Shown: positions 26,494 to 39,957 of the stretch, piece after piece
How the letters are laid out: each line of letters starts with the position of its first letter
Numbering within the stretch: the first letter of the stretch is position 1
Assembly: GCA_014898415.1 (NCBI GenBank)
Contig: RCTD01000040.1
Location: forward strand, 1-64,000
Direction of reading: 5' to 3'
DNA from: Stromatinia cepivora
Taxonomy: Eukaryota > Ascomycota > Leotiomycetes > Helotiales > Sclerotiniaceae
Length of the DNA: 64,000 bases
Notes under the pieces: generated by a model
Seen by the model: only the letters and a program-made list of their open reading frames with translations
The model's database searches: none
Told to the model about the DNA's origin: nothing
Translations under genes and position numbers: made by a program

Positions 26494-26786
26494 TGTAAAA
26501 GAGTTAGGTCGAGATATGTATATCCCGATAGCACACTACAAAGGGAAATGGGAATTGGAACTGATCAGATTACATTGTAAAGATTTCAAATAGTAAAACT
26601 AATAGATTTAAACAATAATTTGGATTGTGTATAAATAGTATACAAAAAGATTAATAAAAAAACAATTGATTTCTTCCAAAAAAAAAGAGAACAGAGTTCT
26701 CTTTTATATTTAACTACAAAAAGTTATATAATCATATGATTACGAATTAGCTATACATTAGATTTTGATATCCCAACTTTCTCACA
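26494..26786 (-). repeat. Solo LTR of G3 family, inverted
   Basis: 293 bp, reverse complement of the G3 LTR. The right end keeps CTTTCTCACA. Flanks are ATAT on the left and GTAC on the right, which would be one 4-bp target duplication if RIP changed the left copy. It lies 60 bp from an oppositely oriented solo LTR. Confidence 0.85.
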
Positions 26787-26846
26787 GTACAAAAAATCTT
26801 TATTTAATAAAGATGAGTTTTTTTAAAATAAAAAGTAATAGAATAT

Positions 26847-27137
26847 TGTGAGAAAGTTGGGATATCAAGGCCTAACACGTAGCTAGTTCGTAGCCATATG
26901 GTTATATGACTCTTTGTAGTTAAATATAAAAAAGGGCTCTGCTCCCTTTTCCTTAAAAGGAATCAATCGTTTTTTATTAATCTTTTTGTATCCCTTTTAT
27001 ACACAATCTAAATTATTATTTAAACCTATTAGTTTTACTATTTGAAGTCTTTACAATATAATTTGATCAATTTCAATTCCCATTTCTCTTTGTAGTGTGT
27101 TATCGGGATGTATGTATCTCGATCTACCTTTTTCACA
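26847..27137 (+). repeat. Solo LTR of G3 family, direct
   Basis: 291 bp, TGTGAGAAAG...CTTTTTCACA, flanked by ATAT on both sides. Of the four copies in the window this one keeps the most C and G, so it is the least mutated. Confidence 0.88.
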
Positions 27138-27838
27138 ATATTAATGTATTATTATAGAATTATTATTATTCTTTAGAAATAATTATGAAAGTATATAATC
27201 TAAACAAATTCAGAAATATCTGTTTTTAGAAATATATAAAAAAATAAAATATTAGAATAATGATATTATAATAAAAGCTTTTTTTAAGATATCGAAAACT
27301 TTTTGGATTTTATTTATTTATTTGAATTCTAATATAGTTTTTCTGTTTTTAATACTTTATAATAAATTAATTAATTTATAAACTATTTGTATATATATAA
27401 TGATAAATTAATAATAGAAATTTACAAAATCCAAAAAAACTTGGATTTCATAAATAGATATTGATAATGATTATTTAATGATAATTTTAATTCTATTAAA
27501 TTCTATAATAATATTTTTATCGAAAATAATGAAATCTAGAAATTCTATTTTCTGTATCTAAAATATATATTTTTTAAATTTTATATAAAATTTATATTTT
27601 AAAAATCAAACAAATATCTTATAAATATTAATAATATGAATCTTTTCATTTTTAAAATAAATAAAGATATTATTGAAATATATAATATAAATCTTATCAA
27701 TCAATTTAATAAATGTTTGATTGATATATATTTAAAATATTATAAAAATATTGATTAATTCAAATAATATAATTAGATATTTAAATTGATTATAATATAT
27801 ATAGAATATTATTTTTTATTCGTTGTTTTTATATATAT

Positions 27839-28130
27839 TATGAGAAAGTTGGGATATCAAGACCTAATATATAGCTAGTTCGTAGTCATATAATTATATA
27901 ACTCTTTGTAATTAGATATAAGAAAGGGCTTTACTCCCTTCTCCTTGAAAGAAATCAATTGTTTTTCTATTAATCTTTTTGTACTCCATTTATATATAAT
28001 CTAAATCATTATTTAAACCTATTAGTTTTACTATTTGAAGCCTTTATAATATAATCTGATCAATTCCAATTCCCATTTCCTTTTATAGTGTACTATCGGG
28101 ATGTATATATTTCGATCTATCTTTTTCACA
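27839..28130 (+). repeat. 5' LTR of G3
   Basis: 292 bp; begins TATGAGAAAG (from TGTGAGAAAG) and ends CTTTTTCACA. Same length as the 3' copy. Confidence 0.85.
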
Positions 28131-28819
28131 ATAATAATCTATATCGGATTTCGAATTATATGATTTATATTATACAAATATATCTACAAGGAAATTATAA
28201 TTGAAAAGAAAGTAGAATTAGTAATTTGTAAATAGAAGAATGGAATTGATTTTAAAAGAATAACTTTTTCAAAAATATAGGATTGTTAAATTCTGAGTAA
28301 GGAAGTTTTGATCATCAAAGTTCCCTTATTTGTATTTATTTATTATATCGAAAACGAATCATTTTTCAATAGAATCATTATTCTACTTTTCATTTTGAAA
28401 GGAATATATCGATGAAGATTCTATTTGAAGATATAATTAATAATGTTAAGAGTATATTAGAACTTTAAATACAATAGAATCCTTATTTATAAACAAATCA
28501 TTTATCTTTACGAATAAAAAAACTTCAATCTCGAAAGTAATTTTGATTAAATATAATCAATTATATTGAAGGACCTTGAATGTTTTATATACTTTTAGAA
28601 TTATTTGAATACTGAAGTATATATTGAAATAATAAAAAGAATTAAATATAATATATTAAATTATTATCTTTGATATTGATAATCAAAAATTTAAGATATA
28701 TCTTAAAAAACTTTAATTAAAGAGTTTGAGATTTATACATTCCTTTAAAAAAAGGAAAATCTTGGGAAGGATTATATATACCTTTCCCTTTTTTTTTGGA
28801 TATTTATCAAAAGAAAATT

Positions 28820-30710
28820 ATGAATACTAAAAGCTATTGAAAACCGAATATTGAATCAGATTTTAATGAATCGGATACTTTTCAATCAAATTATAATAAT
28901 ATGATAGATAATTTTGATTTGTTTATAAAATTGAATTTTTTATAAAATGCTTTTCAAAAATCAAAAGATAATATTGTTATTTCAATTATCGATTTTTTTG
29001 AATCTATTAAAGAACTTTTTATTGATAGTAACAGAAATCCTATTAAAAAAGAAGAAAAAATAAAGAAAATCAAAAAAGAAAAAGAAATAAATCAATAATA
29101 ACAAAATTCATCAAAAATTTTATTTATTATTTATATTAAGGATTATATATATATATTCTCTATTATACTGTATATTAGAAATATTACTACCCCTATTTTC
29201 AACGGGATCGATATATCTGATTTCCTTACAATTTGGAATGCTTTATAAATTAATTGTAATATATTCGATAAAGAAATGCGAATTCGATTTCTTTGATACT
29301 GTAATTATATTATTACTATTCAAATCAAATTTATACCGGAATATAACTTTATTAAATACAATTAAAAAAAAAGATTGAAATCGGTATTACTCTGATGTTT
29401 TTGTAATTATAATATTCAACAAATAATAAATACCCGAAACTTTCTTGATCAATTTGTTAATAATCAGTATAACAAAAATAAAAAAGATTATAATATAAAT
29501 CCAACAATGATAAAGAATTATATTATCAAATTCATACTTTCAATTACTCAATTCATTGATAATTATATAATCATTGAATTCGAAATTAGAAGGATATTTT
29601 TGTATAACCTATATACCCAAATAGGAAAGAAGATTATTAGACAACTTAAAATTGACCTCGATAATTCTGTTTTTATGAATTTCAAAAGAATAATAGATGA
29701 AATTTATAAATAATACTTTTCTAAGGATTTTGTCATCTGAATTTACAAAAGATCAAAGTTTCATCAAATTACTATTTCCCAAACCATACATGAATATATA
29801 AAAACCCTATTTATCTCCAATACCAATACAAAATTTTATTTTCAAGAATAGGAGATAAAGGATACTATAAATGAAATCATTAACCTCTTAGATAAACTTA
29901 ATATAAATCATCTAAAAATAAAAATCAAAGATACAAAGGATTCGAAGTTATTTTTTTCATTATTACAACATCAAATTATTTATCAAAAAGACAATACAAA
30001 ATACAATAATTATCTTATTCAAAATAAACAGAAAGGAATTCTTTTTAATATGAATAGAGTTTACAAGGATTATCTTTATTATTATTATTTTAGAAGATTT
30101 TTTTATAATAATAATTATATTATGAAATAAAATTGTTTTAAAAAGATCAATAATATTAATACTAAACTATATCACTATAATAAATATAGAATCTTTATAT
30201 TTGGTCCCAAAAAACATTCCAATTTTTCTTCAATCTTTAAACAAAAGGACTCCCCAGAAAGCCATCAAATTGAAATACATACAAAAACTTATAAACTTGG
30301 CTAATAAAAGAAGCAACTAAAGAAAACCAACACTGAAAATGATTCGCCGAATCTCAGAATCTTTAATATCGAAATTATAAAGGGTACATTTATAAATAAT
30401 ATCAATTATCAAGGAAAAGAAATTATCAATATTAATACAATTATCTAATCTAAAGAAGCTTTAAGATTATAAAACTGGTTATTTAAAAAGTTCAAATCGA
30501 TAAAATAGAATGGAGTTGATAAGTTCCAAAAGTTGTTAAATACTTTTTGAAAAGTATTATTCAAAATAATGGATCAAATTGAAAGGGAAAGGCTAAAGAA
30601 AGAATTCTTTAATAAGAATAAAACTATAGATATTGATGAAAGCGAAGAAAACAAAGTAGAAGAATTTCAAAAAAGAAAGGGCCTTTTTGAATTCGATGAA
30701 AATAGTATAA
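28820..30710 (+). pseudogene. G3 gag (degenerate)
   Basis: An ATG at 28820 opens a frame that continues, with RIP-type stops, in the same phase as the protease at 30809. A segment near 29190-29250 reads TPIFNGIDISDFLTIWNAL, like the 'F.G..I..FL..W' opening of fungal Ty3 gag proteins. A 68-codon clean stretch lies at 29507-29713. The C-terminal part is charged and Glu/Lys-rich. No zinc knuckle survives. Confidence 0.6.
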
Positions 30711-30808
30711 TATGAAAAAATAGAATATCTAATTTTTGTATTAGATCTTTAAAAATAAAAAAGTAAATATTAATCATTATTTATATTACAGAATCTTTAA
30801 TAAAAATC

Positions 30809-31369
30809 TTGGAATGGATTTATAAAATTGAAATCCCAATAACAATTGGAATTGTTTTCATATATATACCAGATTTTCTCAAACAAATTTTTATAAAAGT
30901 ACTAATTGTAGATATCGAAAAACGAAAAAAGCTTTTCAGAAATTCAGAAATTCTTATCGAAAAAGCTATAATAATTTTAATAACTATTAATCATTTAAAT
31001 ATTTCCTTTAATTATCAATCAAAAAAGATATATAATATATCTATTATCATTATAACCCTTATAAATAAGAATATCAAGATTAGCAATATTATCGATTCAG
31101 GATTGATAATCAATATGATAAGCCTAAAAATCGTAAAAGAATTGGGACTCACAATACACGAATATAAGACGATAATGATCACCCTTAATAGGAATACCAC
31201 CATTTTATATAGATTAATTGAAAATATAGAAATCAATTTTGAAGGAATTAAAAATATCATCGATATCTTCATCTTGAATAACACCAAAGATTCATTATTA
31301 TTGGAAATATCATACCTATTTACAAAGAAGATTAATTTTGAATACAAAGAAAATAAACAAATTGTATAA
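30809..31369 (+). pseudogene. G3 aspartic protease domain
   Basis: A 186-codon uninterrupted stretch. SNIIDSGLIINMISLKI is the retroviral-type protease site (family: xxxIDSGSxxNxIS) and keeps the catalytic Asp of the DSG triplet. It is followed by KELGL and a beta-rich segment ending in a form of the LILG box (SLLLEISYLF). It is in the same frame as gag, so gag and protease may be one polyprotein. RT lies in another frame. Confidence 0.75.
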
Positions 31370-32625
31370 ATTATTAATAATAATAATATTAATAGAATCA
31401 ATTACTAAACAATTGAATCAAAACACAAAATAAATATTATAAAAACTGATTTTAAAAAACCAGGAAAAAAATAAATAATATAAATTTTAAGGATTATATC
31501 AACAACCTCCCAAAAATTCTAAATACTACCAAAAGTGAAAAGAAATTTGAAGAATTCGTTAAAAACCATTTCCTAGAATTCTTGATTGATATCCCAAATT
31601 TTAAGATGATCTTAAATTCTGTAAAGCTCAATATTGATATTATTCGAATTAACCTTGATTTTGATATTGAAGATATATTTGATAATATTGAGGATTCGGA
31701 ATTAAAGGGATTTCAGGAATACTTTATTGTTAATGGTATTCATTTCGATTTGGAAGAATTTAGGATAGAAAACAATATTTGGGAAAAACTAATCAATGTT
31801 AAATCCGAAATTCTTATTTTAATTAATGATATATATAAGAAAAAGAAGGACAAGATAAAATCTTTGAATAAAATAAAATATATCGATGAAAAGATTTTAA
31901 AAGGTAACCCTAATTAATTAGAATTGGAATATACAAAATACCCTAAATATCAATTATCAGGTTTTTTTTCGAAATATTTGATATTATATTTCGATACCAA
32001 ACCTGAAGGTTTCCAATTGATATAAAAACATTTAATATTATTAAATATCAAAGATATACTTTGAAAATATAAAAAGGAATTTCTTTTTGTATTATTACAA
32101 AATCGAAAAGCAATATTAGCTTTTGATTGGATTGAAATCGGCAATATCAAATCTTCAATTGTTCTATTATAGATTATCAAGATAATACTATATAAAATTT
32201 AACAAATTCCTGATTTTGTATTCCCTAAAATCCTTTTATTAATAATTATCGAAATAATAAGAGATTATATTAAGCAAAATATATTAAAAAAAGAAAAAGA
32301 ATTATATTGAAATCCTTGATATCTAATTAAAAAAAGCGAAATTAATAAATATTATATTATTATTATAATAACAAAAGCAAATGTTGTAATTTTATATCTA
32401 TTTCCAAACTTAAAGGAATTTGTTGAACAAATGATTGGATATTTATTAATATTTTTGATTAACTTTTTTTTTAGATATGATTAAATATCTTTAAATAAGA
32501 AAAATAAAGATATCATTATTATTATAATCCTTTTTGATTTAATGAGATTCATTATTCTATTACAAAAAGTTATTAATTTGATTATTCAATTTGTAAGGAT
32601 TGTATCAAAAATATTATAAAATATC

Positions 32626-32808
32626 ATGCCTAATATTGTTATATTTTATTTGAATGATATTAAAGTTAAAGATCCCAGAACTCGATACAATGAAACTAAA
32701 GTTGAATCTGGATTGAGGAAGTTTGTTATCGAATACTTAAAAAACCTAAATACTATAATAAAACGCATTGAATATATAAAATATATTATTAATATTAAAT
32801 CTAAATAA
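32626..32808 (+). pseudogene. G3 reverse transcriptase fragment
   Basis: FYLNDIKVKDPRTRYN corresponds to the FLDDI.VKGP.TRYN palm segment of a fungal Ty3 clade. The first catalytic Asp is changed to Asn (YLND, about 32647-32658), a RIP-type G to A change. The following IEYLKNLNTIIKRIE fits the next helix. Surrounding pol is broken. Confidence 0.75.
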
Positions 32809-34439
32809 TATTATAATGGAATCCGAATCATAAACTATTATACCAATTCTAAAGGAAGAAATCCTGATATTACCAAAATCATTAAAATACTTAAATAATC
32901 ACCTTACTCGAATAATTATAAAATTAAAATATTCCTTAAAGTATATTTTGGATAAAGAATTTCATTATTATTACAAAGCCTTTTTATATATTATTAAAGA
33001 AAAACATAAAATTCATTTAGATTGCTAATCATAATATTATAATGATTTTGCTGAAAAACAAATTAATTTTGGCTTTAATCCTTTTTCCATTGATTTATTT
33101 ATTTAGAATCGGAATTATTATATTTGTTATCGATATTAGTTTGATAGGATAAAGAGTTATTCTAGATTAAATATATAATGATAAGTTTTATATTATTATT
33201 AAATATAAGAATAATATATGGAATTATATTGAATGGAATTATAATATTATTAAAAAAGAATACAAAAAAATATTCAAAGTTCTGCAAAAATGTAAAAGGG
33301 ACCTTTATAATATTCATTTCCTTTTAAAAACTGATATAAATATACTTATAATTTAATTAAATAAAGCAGCTACAAATTTATTTGATACTTTAATTATAAG
33401 ATGAATTACTTAAATCAGATTCTTCGATTTTGATATCAAGTATATTCCTAAAAACAAAAACATTACTATAGATGCTTTATTATAACGATCACGAATTGTT
33501 TTGAATGATATTAATAAAAAATATAAAGAAAATATTGATAATTTAATTATTATAGATTTGAACTTATTGCGGATAGATTCAATAATAAATATAAATGATT
33601 CCAAAATTTTAAGATTATCTCAAATTTTGGAAGGCCGAAATAAAAGGATACAAATGATCATTTAGTATATTATTATATTATAAAAACCTAAAAATATATT
33701 AATAAAGGATTAATAAACTTTCAAAAAGGAAACTCTCAATTTCTGTATAAGAAATCATTATCTATTCAAAATCCGGGGAAACGGATTACCTTCTGTTTAT
33801 ATAATAATAAATAATGATTTAGTTGAAAAAGCAAAAATTATGATTTGAATATATAAAGAATTGGATTATAAGGATTTAGAATTATTGTATACTAAAATAC
33901 ATAATTGTTATTGATAAAATAAAATATATAAGGATATAAAAAATTGGATAACTTTTTGTTTCATTTATTAATTCAGATTGTTCAAATAAATAAATAAATT
34001 AATAATTATTATTTGAATTTCAAATATTTGATATAAAATTGATATAAATATTACAAAAATGTTTGACGATTATAAATTCAAATATTTTATTATTTTATAA
34101 AAAGATTTGAATGATTAAATAAAAATTAAAATCTTATAGAATACTATTTCGAAAATGATTGTTAAATTTTTTTATAAAATAGTTTATTATTATAGTTTTT
34201 TTGAAGAAATTATTGTAAATAAAGGGTTTGAGAATAAAAGTATTGTATTTGTTTATTACATAAAATATAGAATCGATAAAATCAAGATATCAGTTTATTA
34301 TCTATAAGTCAATGAAATAATAGAAAAAGGTTATTATTTTATTATAAAAACACTTTTCTGTTTATCATAAAAAGGGTATAGATAATTTAAATAATTGGAA
34401 ATAATATTATTTATTGATTATATTTCAATTTATAAATCG

Positions 34440-34930
34440 ATAAATAAAACATTATTTAAATTGATTTATAGATGGAAAGCTATATTACCTTTTGAAATTA
34501 TGTATATGATTTGAAGGATCTTTAATTGGAAAAGTATATGAATCTGGGAAGATTTATTGATTATTAAAGTACAATAATTAAAAATATTAAATAAAGATAT
34601 TGAAAAAGTAATCCTTTATAAATGGTGTTATAAAGAAGATGGTAAACTTTAATATGATTTTAATTACAAAATATTGGATAAAAATATTCGAATTAAAGAC
34701 ATAGTTTTATATTATAATCTTTAATCAAAAATTGATATATCTTGTAATACAAAATTTGCTTTTAAATGGTATAGATTTTATAAAATAATAAAGAAGTTAG
34801 AGGATCTTTTCATATATATTTTTGAAGAAATGAATAGTATTCTATTTGATAGAATTTATATAGATATTTGTTTCAAGAAATATATCTTATATTTAGATCT
34901 TTTTGTAAACAATAATTTTAAAAATTTGTA
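34440..34930 (+). pseudogene. G3 integrase C-terminal fragment
   Basis: ILPFEIMYMI-like sequence, then a charged helix, then NTKFAFKWYRFYKI at about 34746-34785, which follows the KLAFRWLGPYRI segment closing fungal gypsy integrases. This marks the end of pol, nearly 2.9 kb before the 3' LTR. Confidence 0.6.
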
Positions 34931-35340
34931 TAAATAGATAGATCAAAAGAATCGAATTTCTAAATATTTATAATCTTCTAAATAAAAGATAATAAATAAT
35001 TAAGGATTATTCTTTATTTAATTATAAAACAATATAGAATTAAAAAAAAAGAGCAAATGTAATAAACCAAAAAGGAATTATTATTATAAACTTTTGATCG
35101 TTAATTAAAAAGTTCAACAAAGAAAGCTTTATAATTTTTAAAAGGGGAAGGGTATTTGAATTCTTTTTGAAAAATTTATTATATTATCAATCTTGCTTTT
35201 GAACAATTTGTAAATAATTCCTAAACAGTATTTGAATAATTCAATATTTTCTTTTTAAATCTAATCTCTTTAATAATTTGATTTAAAATTATCAATTCTT
35301 TATTTATATTCATTTTATTATTTATACAAATTTTCATTTA

Positions 35341-37140
35341 AGTTTTGATATGATATCTGGAGAAAAATCTAATCAGATTATAACCTCCTGTTCTATTAAT
35401 AATAATATTCCTTTTCTTATCCGATACAAGAATTATTCTTTCAGTAGCGAAATCGAAGTATTTGTATTTATTGAAATTCTTAAAGTTAAGGAAAAATATA
35501 ATGTTTTTGAATAATGGTTCAATTACTTTGTAAATATTATTGATCTTATTGAAGATTTTGCAAATGAAATAAAAGATTAGATTGAAAATCAAAAGTTTTA
35601 TAAAGCGATTAATCTTTTTAAGATCAATTATTTTACTAAAAATAATAATACAATTTAATTTATCGAATAATATTACAATAAAATTAAAGAAGATCTTAAA
35701 AATCTCGAAAGAATTTGAATAATTGTTTAAAAAAAAGCTTTTGTTCGTTTTTAATCGAAGGATATAAATTTAAATAGTATTTTAACAAAAACAGATATAA
35801 CTTATTATATCTTTCATTTTAATCCTCAAATCCTTATAAAGTTTTTAAATAAATATATAATCGAATATTTTATATAAAAGAGAAACAAAAGAATCAAAAA
35901 GTATAATTCTGTAGATTTCTGTATTATATATAGATTTATTATGAAAATCGATATAAAGAATAAAAAAGATTGGATATTTCTTTTTTACAATTTTATATAA
36001 AATTCTATTCTCAGAATTTATAGATTTATTTTCAATAACTTTGAATTTCTGAAAGAATATTATAAAGGCAAAAACCCCTTCGAAATTTAATAAAGGAATA
36101 AATCTATCCGCAAAATTATTACTATAGAAACTGTCCTAGTATCCTTTAATAATAATAATGATAAAAAAGAATCTAATGCTAAGGAACGATTGGAAGTAGT
36201 TACTATACTAGATATTCTTTGTATACACCGATTTTTCTACTTTTAAGCAATTATACCAATTTCGGAGTCTGTAATTGTGAATATCGATAAATAGGAAAAG
36301 AAAAATTATCATTTTAATTTCTCGAAAAAAACTTCTTTTCATCTATTTATTCTGGATAAATTCATACCTCGTTGTTATATAATTGATTATAATACTCAGT
36401 TTATTTTAAATGATAATGATTTAGTTTTCGACAATTTTAAAATGATCTTAAATTCTTTATAAGAATTGAAAAACTATTCTTACAATTTAAACTACCAATT
36501 TGAAAAGAAATAGTATTTTTTGATAAATGATAAATATATTATTAATTAAATAAAATGGAAAGTTATTATATTGTTGAAAAAGCAAATTATTACAGATATT
36601 TTATATATATATTATTTGTATATTCTAGTAAAACTTCTTAATCTAAAATCGAAATATATTTCGATTAAGGAATTGCAAAACAGATTAATTATTATTACTA
36701 AAAACCAAGAATATATTGATGAAATGAGATTGATAGGGGCATTCTACCCTTGGTTCCGTTTGTATCAATCTTTGATTTTGGAATAATCAAAGCAAATCTT
36801 CGGTCTCAATTGATTCGGCTTAATAAAAAGCTTTTATTCTCTTAATTTTAACGAAACTTTCAAAGATAATCTTCTTCTATTAGAACTATTAAACAAAAAA
36901 TCCTTTGAGAATCAATTTACTGTATACATTTTTTTATTTCATTATATTTTCGAATAAAAAGATAAATTTGATTTACGAAATATTTGTAAAGATATTTTTG
37001 TTATTTACAAATAGTATTTCTGTAAATTTTTTAAAAAAGGTTTGTTCCCGAATTACTACTTTTCGAAGAAACTTTTCGCGATAAGGATTTCGAAGATAAT
37101 GAATTTCTTGATAAAGAAAATATTGGTAATTGGAAGGTTA
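35341..37140 (+). pseudogene. Additional degenerate ORF behind G3 pol
   Basis: One reading phase runs from about 35341 (ATG at 35350) through 36786 and on to about 37140, roughly 600 codons, interrupted mainly by TAA/TAG where Gln is plausible. The clean piece 36571-36786 encodes 71 residues including EMRLIGAFYPWFRLYQS. Neither hydrophobicity nor motifs suggest RT, integrase, protease or zinc knuckle. A shifted continuation may run to about 37670. I do not recognise the family. Its place, after integrase and before the 3' LTR on the same strand, is where env-like or accessory genes of LTR elements lie. Confidence 0.55.
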
Positions 37141-37832
37141 TAAATTTAATTGGTAAAGAATCCCTTATTAAGAAACTTCAATTTATACTAAAGAAATTTA
37201 TTGGAAAAGGAAAAGAAGTTGTAAAGCAAGAATCGATTTAGAATTAATTTATAACATCATTTAGTTCTTCTGAAATAATCCAACCTTCAGAATCCCCAAT
37301 TAAACTTTTTGGAATATAAAATATTATTTCAGTTTTTGATATAGATTGTAAATCAGATAAAGAATAAACAAATTGCCCTTCAACAAAGAAATTTTTTATA
37401 AGATTTAGCAATAAAAAAAGGATTATTCTTTTAATACTAAATAAAAACCTATAGCACCAAAAATCTTCATTCGTTATTCAAATCGTATTTAGGAATTATC
37501 AAAAAATTTGATTACAAATACAAAATCCGTTACAAAATATCTAATTAAACATTTAAGAAAAACTGGAGATAAAAAGAATAATAAAAATACCTTTCAGAAA
37601 TTTGAAACTTCTATCGAATTTGGTAAAAAAAATAATAAAAACAAATTTGAATTAATAAAAATCTAAAATATACTATTTTTTTAAGACAATCCTAAAAATT
37701 GTTTACTATTCTAACTTATTGATATTCTAATTGGTTTTCCTTAATCTAATTGTTTTTTGATCTCTTTGTTTTTTTTATTTTTTATAATTATTTTAAAACC
37801 AAATAAAATATATATTCTAAAAAAAGGAAGGA

Positions 37833-38124
37833 TATAAGAAAGTTAAAATATCAAAATCTAATATATAATTAATTTGTAATCATATAATTATATAATTCTT
37901 TGTAATTAGATATAAAAAAGGATTTTGCTCTCCTTTTTTTGAAAGAAATCAATCATTTTTCTACTAATCTTTTTGTACTTCATTTGTATATAACTTAAAC
38001 TATTATCTAAACCTACTAATTTTATTATTTGAAACCTTTACAATATAATCTGATCAATTCCAATTCCTATTTCCCTTTGTAATGTGCTATCAGGACGCAC
38101 GTATCTCGATCTACCTCTTTCACA
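37833..38124 (+). repeat. 3' LTR of G3
   Basis: 292 bp, aligned to 27839-28130. Preceded by a purine stretch (AAAAAAAGGAAGGA, ending at 37832) that suits the polypurine tract of a plus-oriented element. Confidence 0.85.
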
Positions 38125-39957
38125 ATATATATATTTGATAATAGATATTTTAAAAATTGAATTTTATAAAGAATATATTCTATTTTAAACGATTTAAAGA
38201 TTTATTAATTAAAAGTAATAATATTCAGTTTTTTTTTATAATATAATTAAAGCTTGATAATCGATATATAATCGATAATCATTATTTTTCTTTGAAATAA
38301 ATATAATTGAAATATTGATAGAATTAATTAAATAATATATTCAATTCTTCTTTTGATATTTATCGAAATACTTTTAAAAGATAATTAGTTTTTCTTCTAA
38401 AAAAAATACAAATAAATTCTTAAAAAATATAATATCAGATTCTAAATCGATATAATATTCTATTGAATAATAATCAGAAAATAAATTAATTTTGTTTTCA
38501 AAAAAAGCCTCTTTATATTTTTTATATTCTAAAAGTATTATTAAAAATGTTAAAATAAGAATTCATTGAATTTTAAATAAAAATTGAATAGAATATTGAT
38601 TCTCTGATAATAAAATATATATTATAATTCTAATCTTTATATTTTAATATAAATCTTTAATAATAAGAATTTCTAAATCCTTTAATATAAATGGACAATA
38701 AAATAATATCAATCTCTAATTGATATTTGGATTTATATTTTGTAATTAAAGAAATTCAAGAATTATATTAATATCGAATAAATCAAAGATAGTAATAATA
38801 AATCAATATATATATATTCTTTTTATATTTTTATTATAAATTATTTCAATTATAAAATGATGATTATTATATAATAATATTATATTATTATTAATCGATA
38901 TTAAAGAAATATCTTTTTCTAATTTGAGGTTCCAATTTTATTTGATATATTTAATTTATTAAATAATATTAATTTGAATATCTAAATTGATAAAGTATCA
39001 AAGTTTTATTATTATATTATTGATCTTAAAATTTATTTTAATAATCAATATAATATATTCTTCTTTTTGAAGATTTAAAATTATAAGAATGATTAAAATT
39101 ATTATTGGATTTGATTATTTTCTAGATTATTTAATTCTAGAAAATATATAAGATAATAATTGATTATATAAGTTTCTTTCTAATTTATACAAATATAGAA
39201 ATTATAATATATTACAAAATAATATTCTGAATATTAATAATGAAAATAAATGAATTCTTTTTATCAATATTTATTCAAAATATTTTTATACATCTTTTCT
39301 TTTGGAAAAGATTTAGAATAGAATAATCAAAATTGTTTATAGAACGCCGATATATTATTATATTATTATTCAAATTATATACAAAAAATTTAATAAAAAT
39401 ATTAATTTGATTATACTAAATTGTTTTTTTATTTTTGTTTATAAAATAATTTAATAATATTTATTTATTAATATATTTTATTTATATTTTTCAAATAACA
39501 AATCTGCTTTATTAATTTCTTCCTAATCTTTAATTATTAAAATAATTCGGAAGTTTTTTTTACAATATATAAAAGAAGTTCTAATAAGAAATATTCTTTT
39601 CGAATATTCTTTGTTTTTATTTCGATTTCTTTCTTTAAATCATCAAAATATATTACAAAATTATTTATACTTTAATAAAATTATTATTTGATAAAAATAA
39701 TATATTAAATCATAAATCATTATTGATTATTTTTATTTAAAATAGAATTATATATATTCTTTTTGAATTGTTTTTATAATATATAAATATTATTCATTTC
39801 TTTATATTATTATTAAATCACTAATAATTGTTTTTGAAAATATTGAATAATATAATTTATTTTCTTTTAATTGATTAGAAAATAATATTTATTATTATCC
39901 TGAAATATAAATTTCATTTAATAGAAAAAATCTTTTGCTTTTATTATATTAAAATCT

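Larger units (their letters stand above)
27839..38124 (+). mobile_element. Ty3/gypsy retrotransposon G3, 10.3 kb, with extra 3' ORF
   Basis: Two 292-bp LTRs (27839-28130 and 37833-38124) with ATAT on both outer sides. On the plus strand a gag start is visible near 28820, then aspartic protease (30809-31369), reverse transcriptase (about 32626-32808), integrase C-terminal region (about 34440-34930) and a further long degenerate reading frame (35350 to about 37140 or beyond) before the 3' LTR. Stops are mainly TAA/TAG at likely Gln codons. It is inserted into R2. It is larger than most gypsy elements because of the extra frame. Confidence 0.85.
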
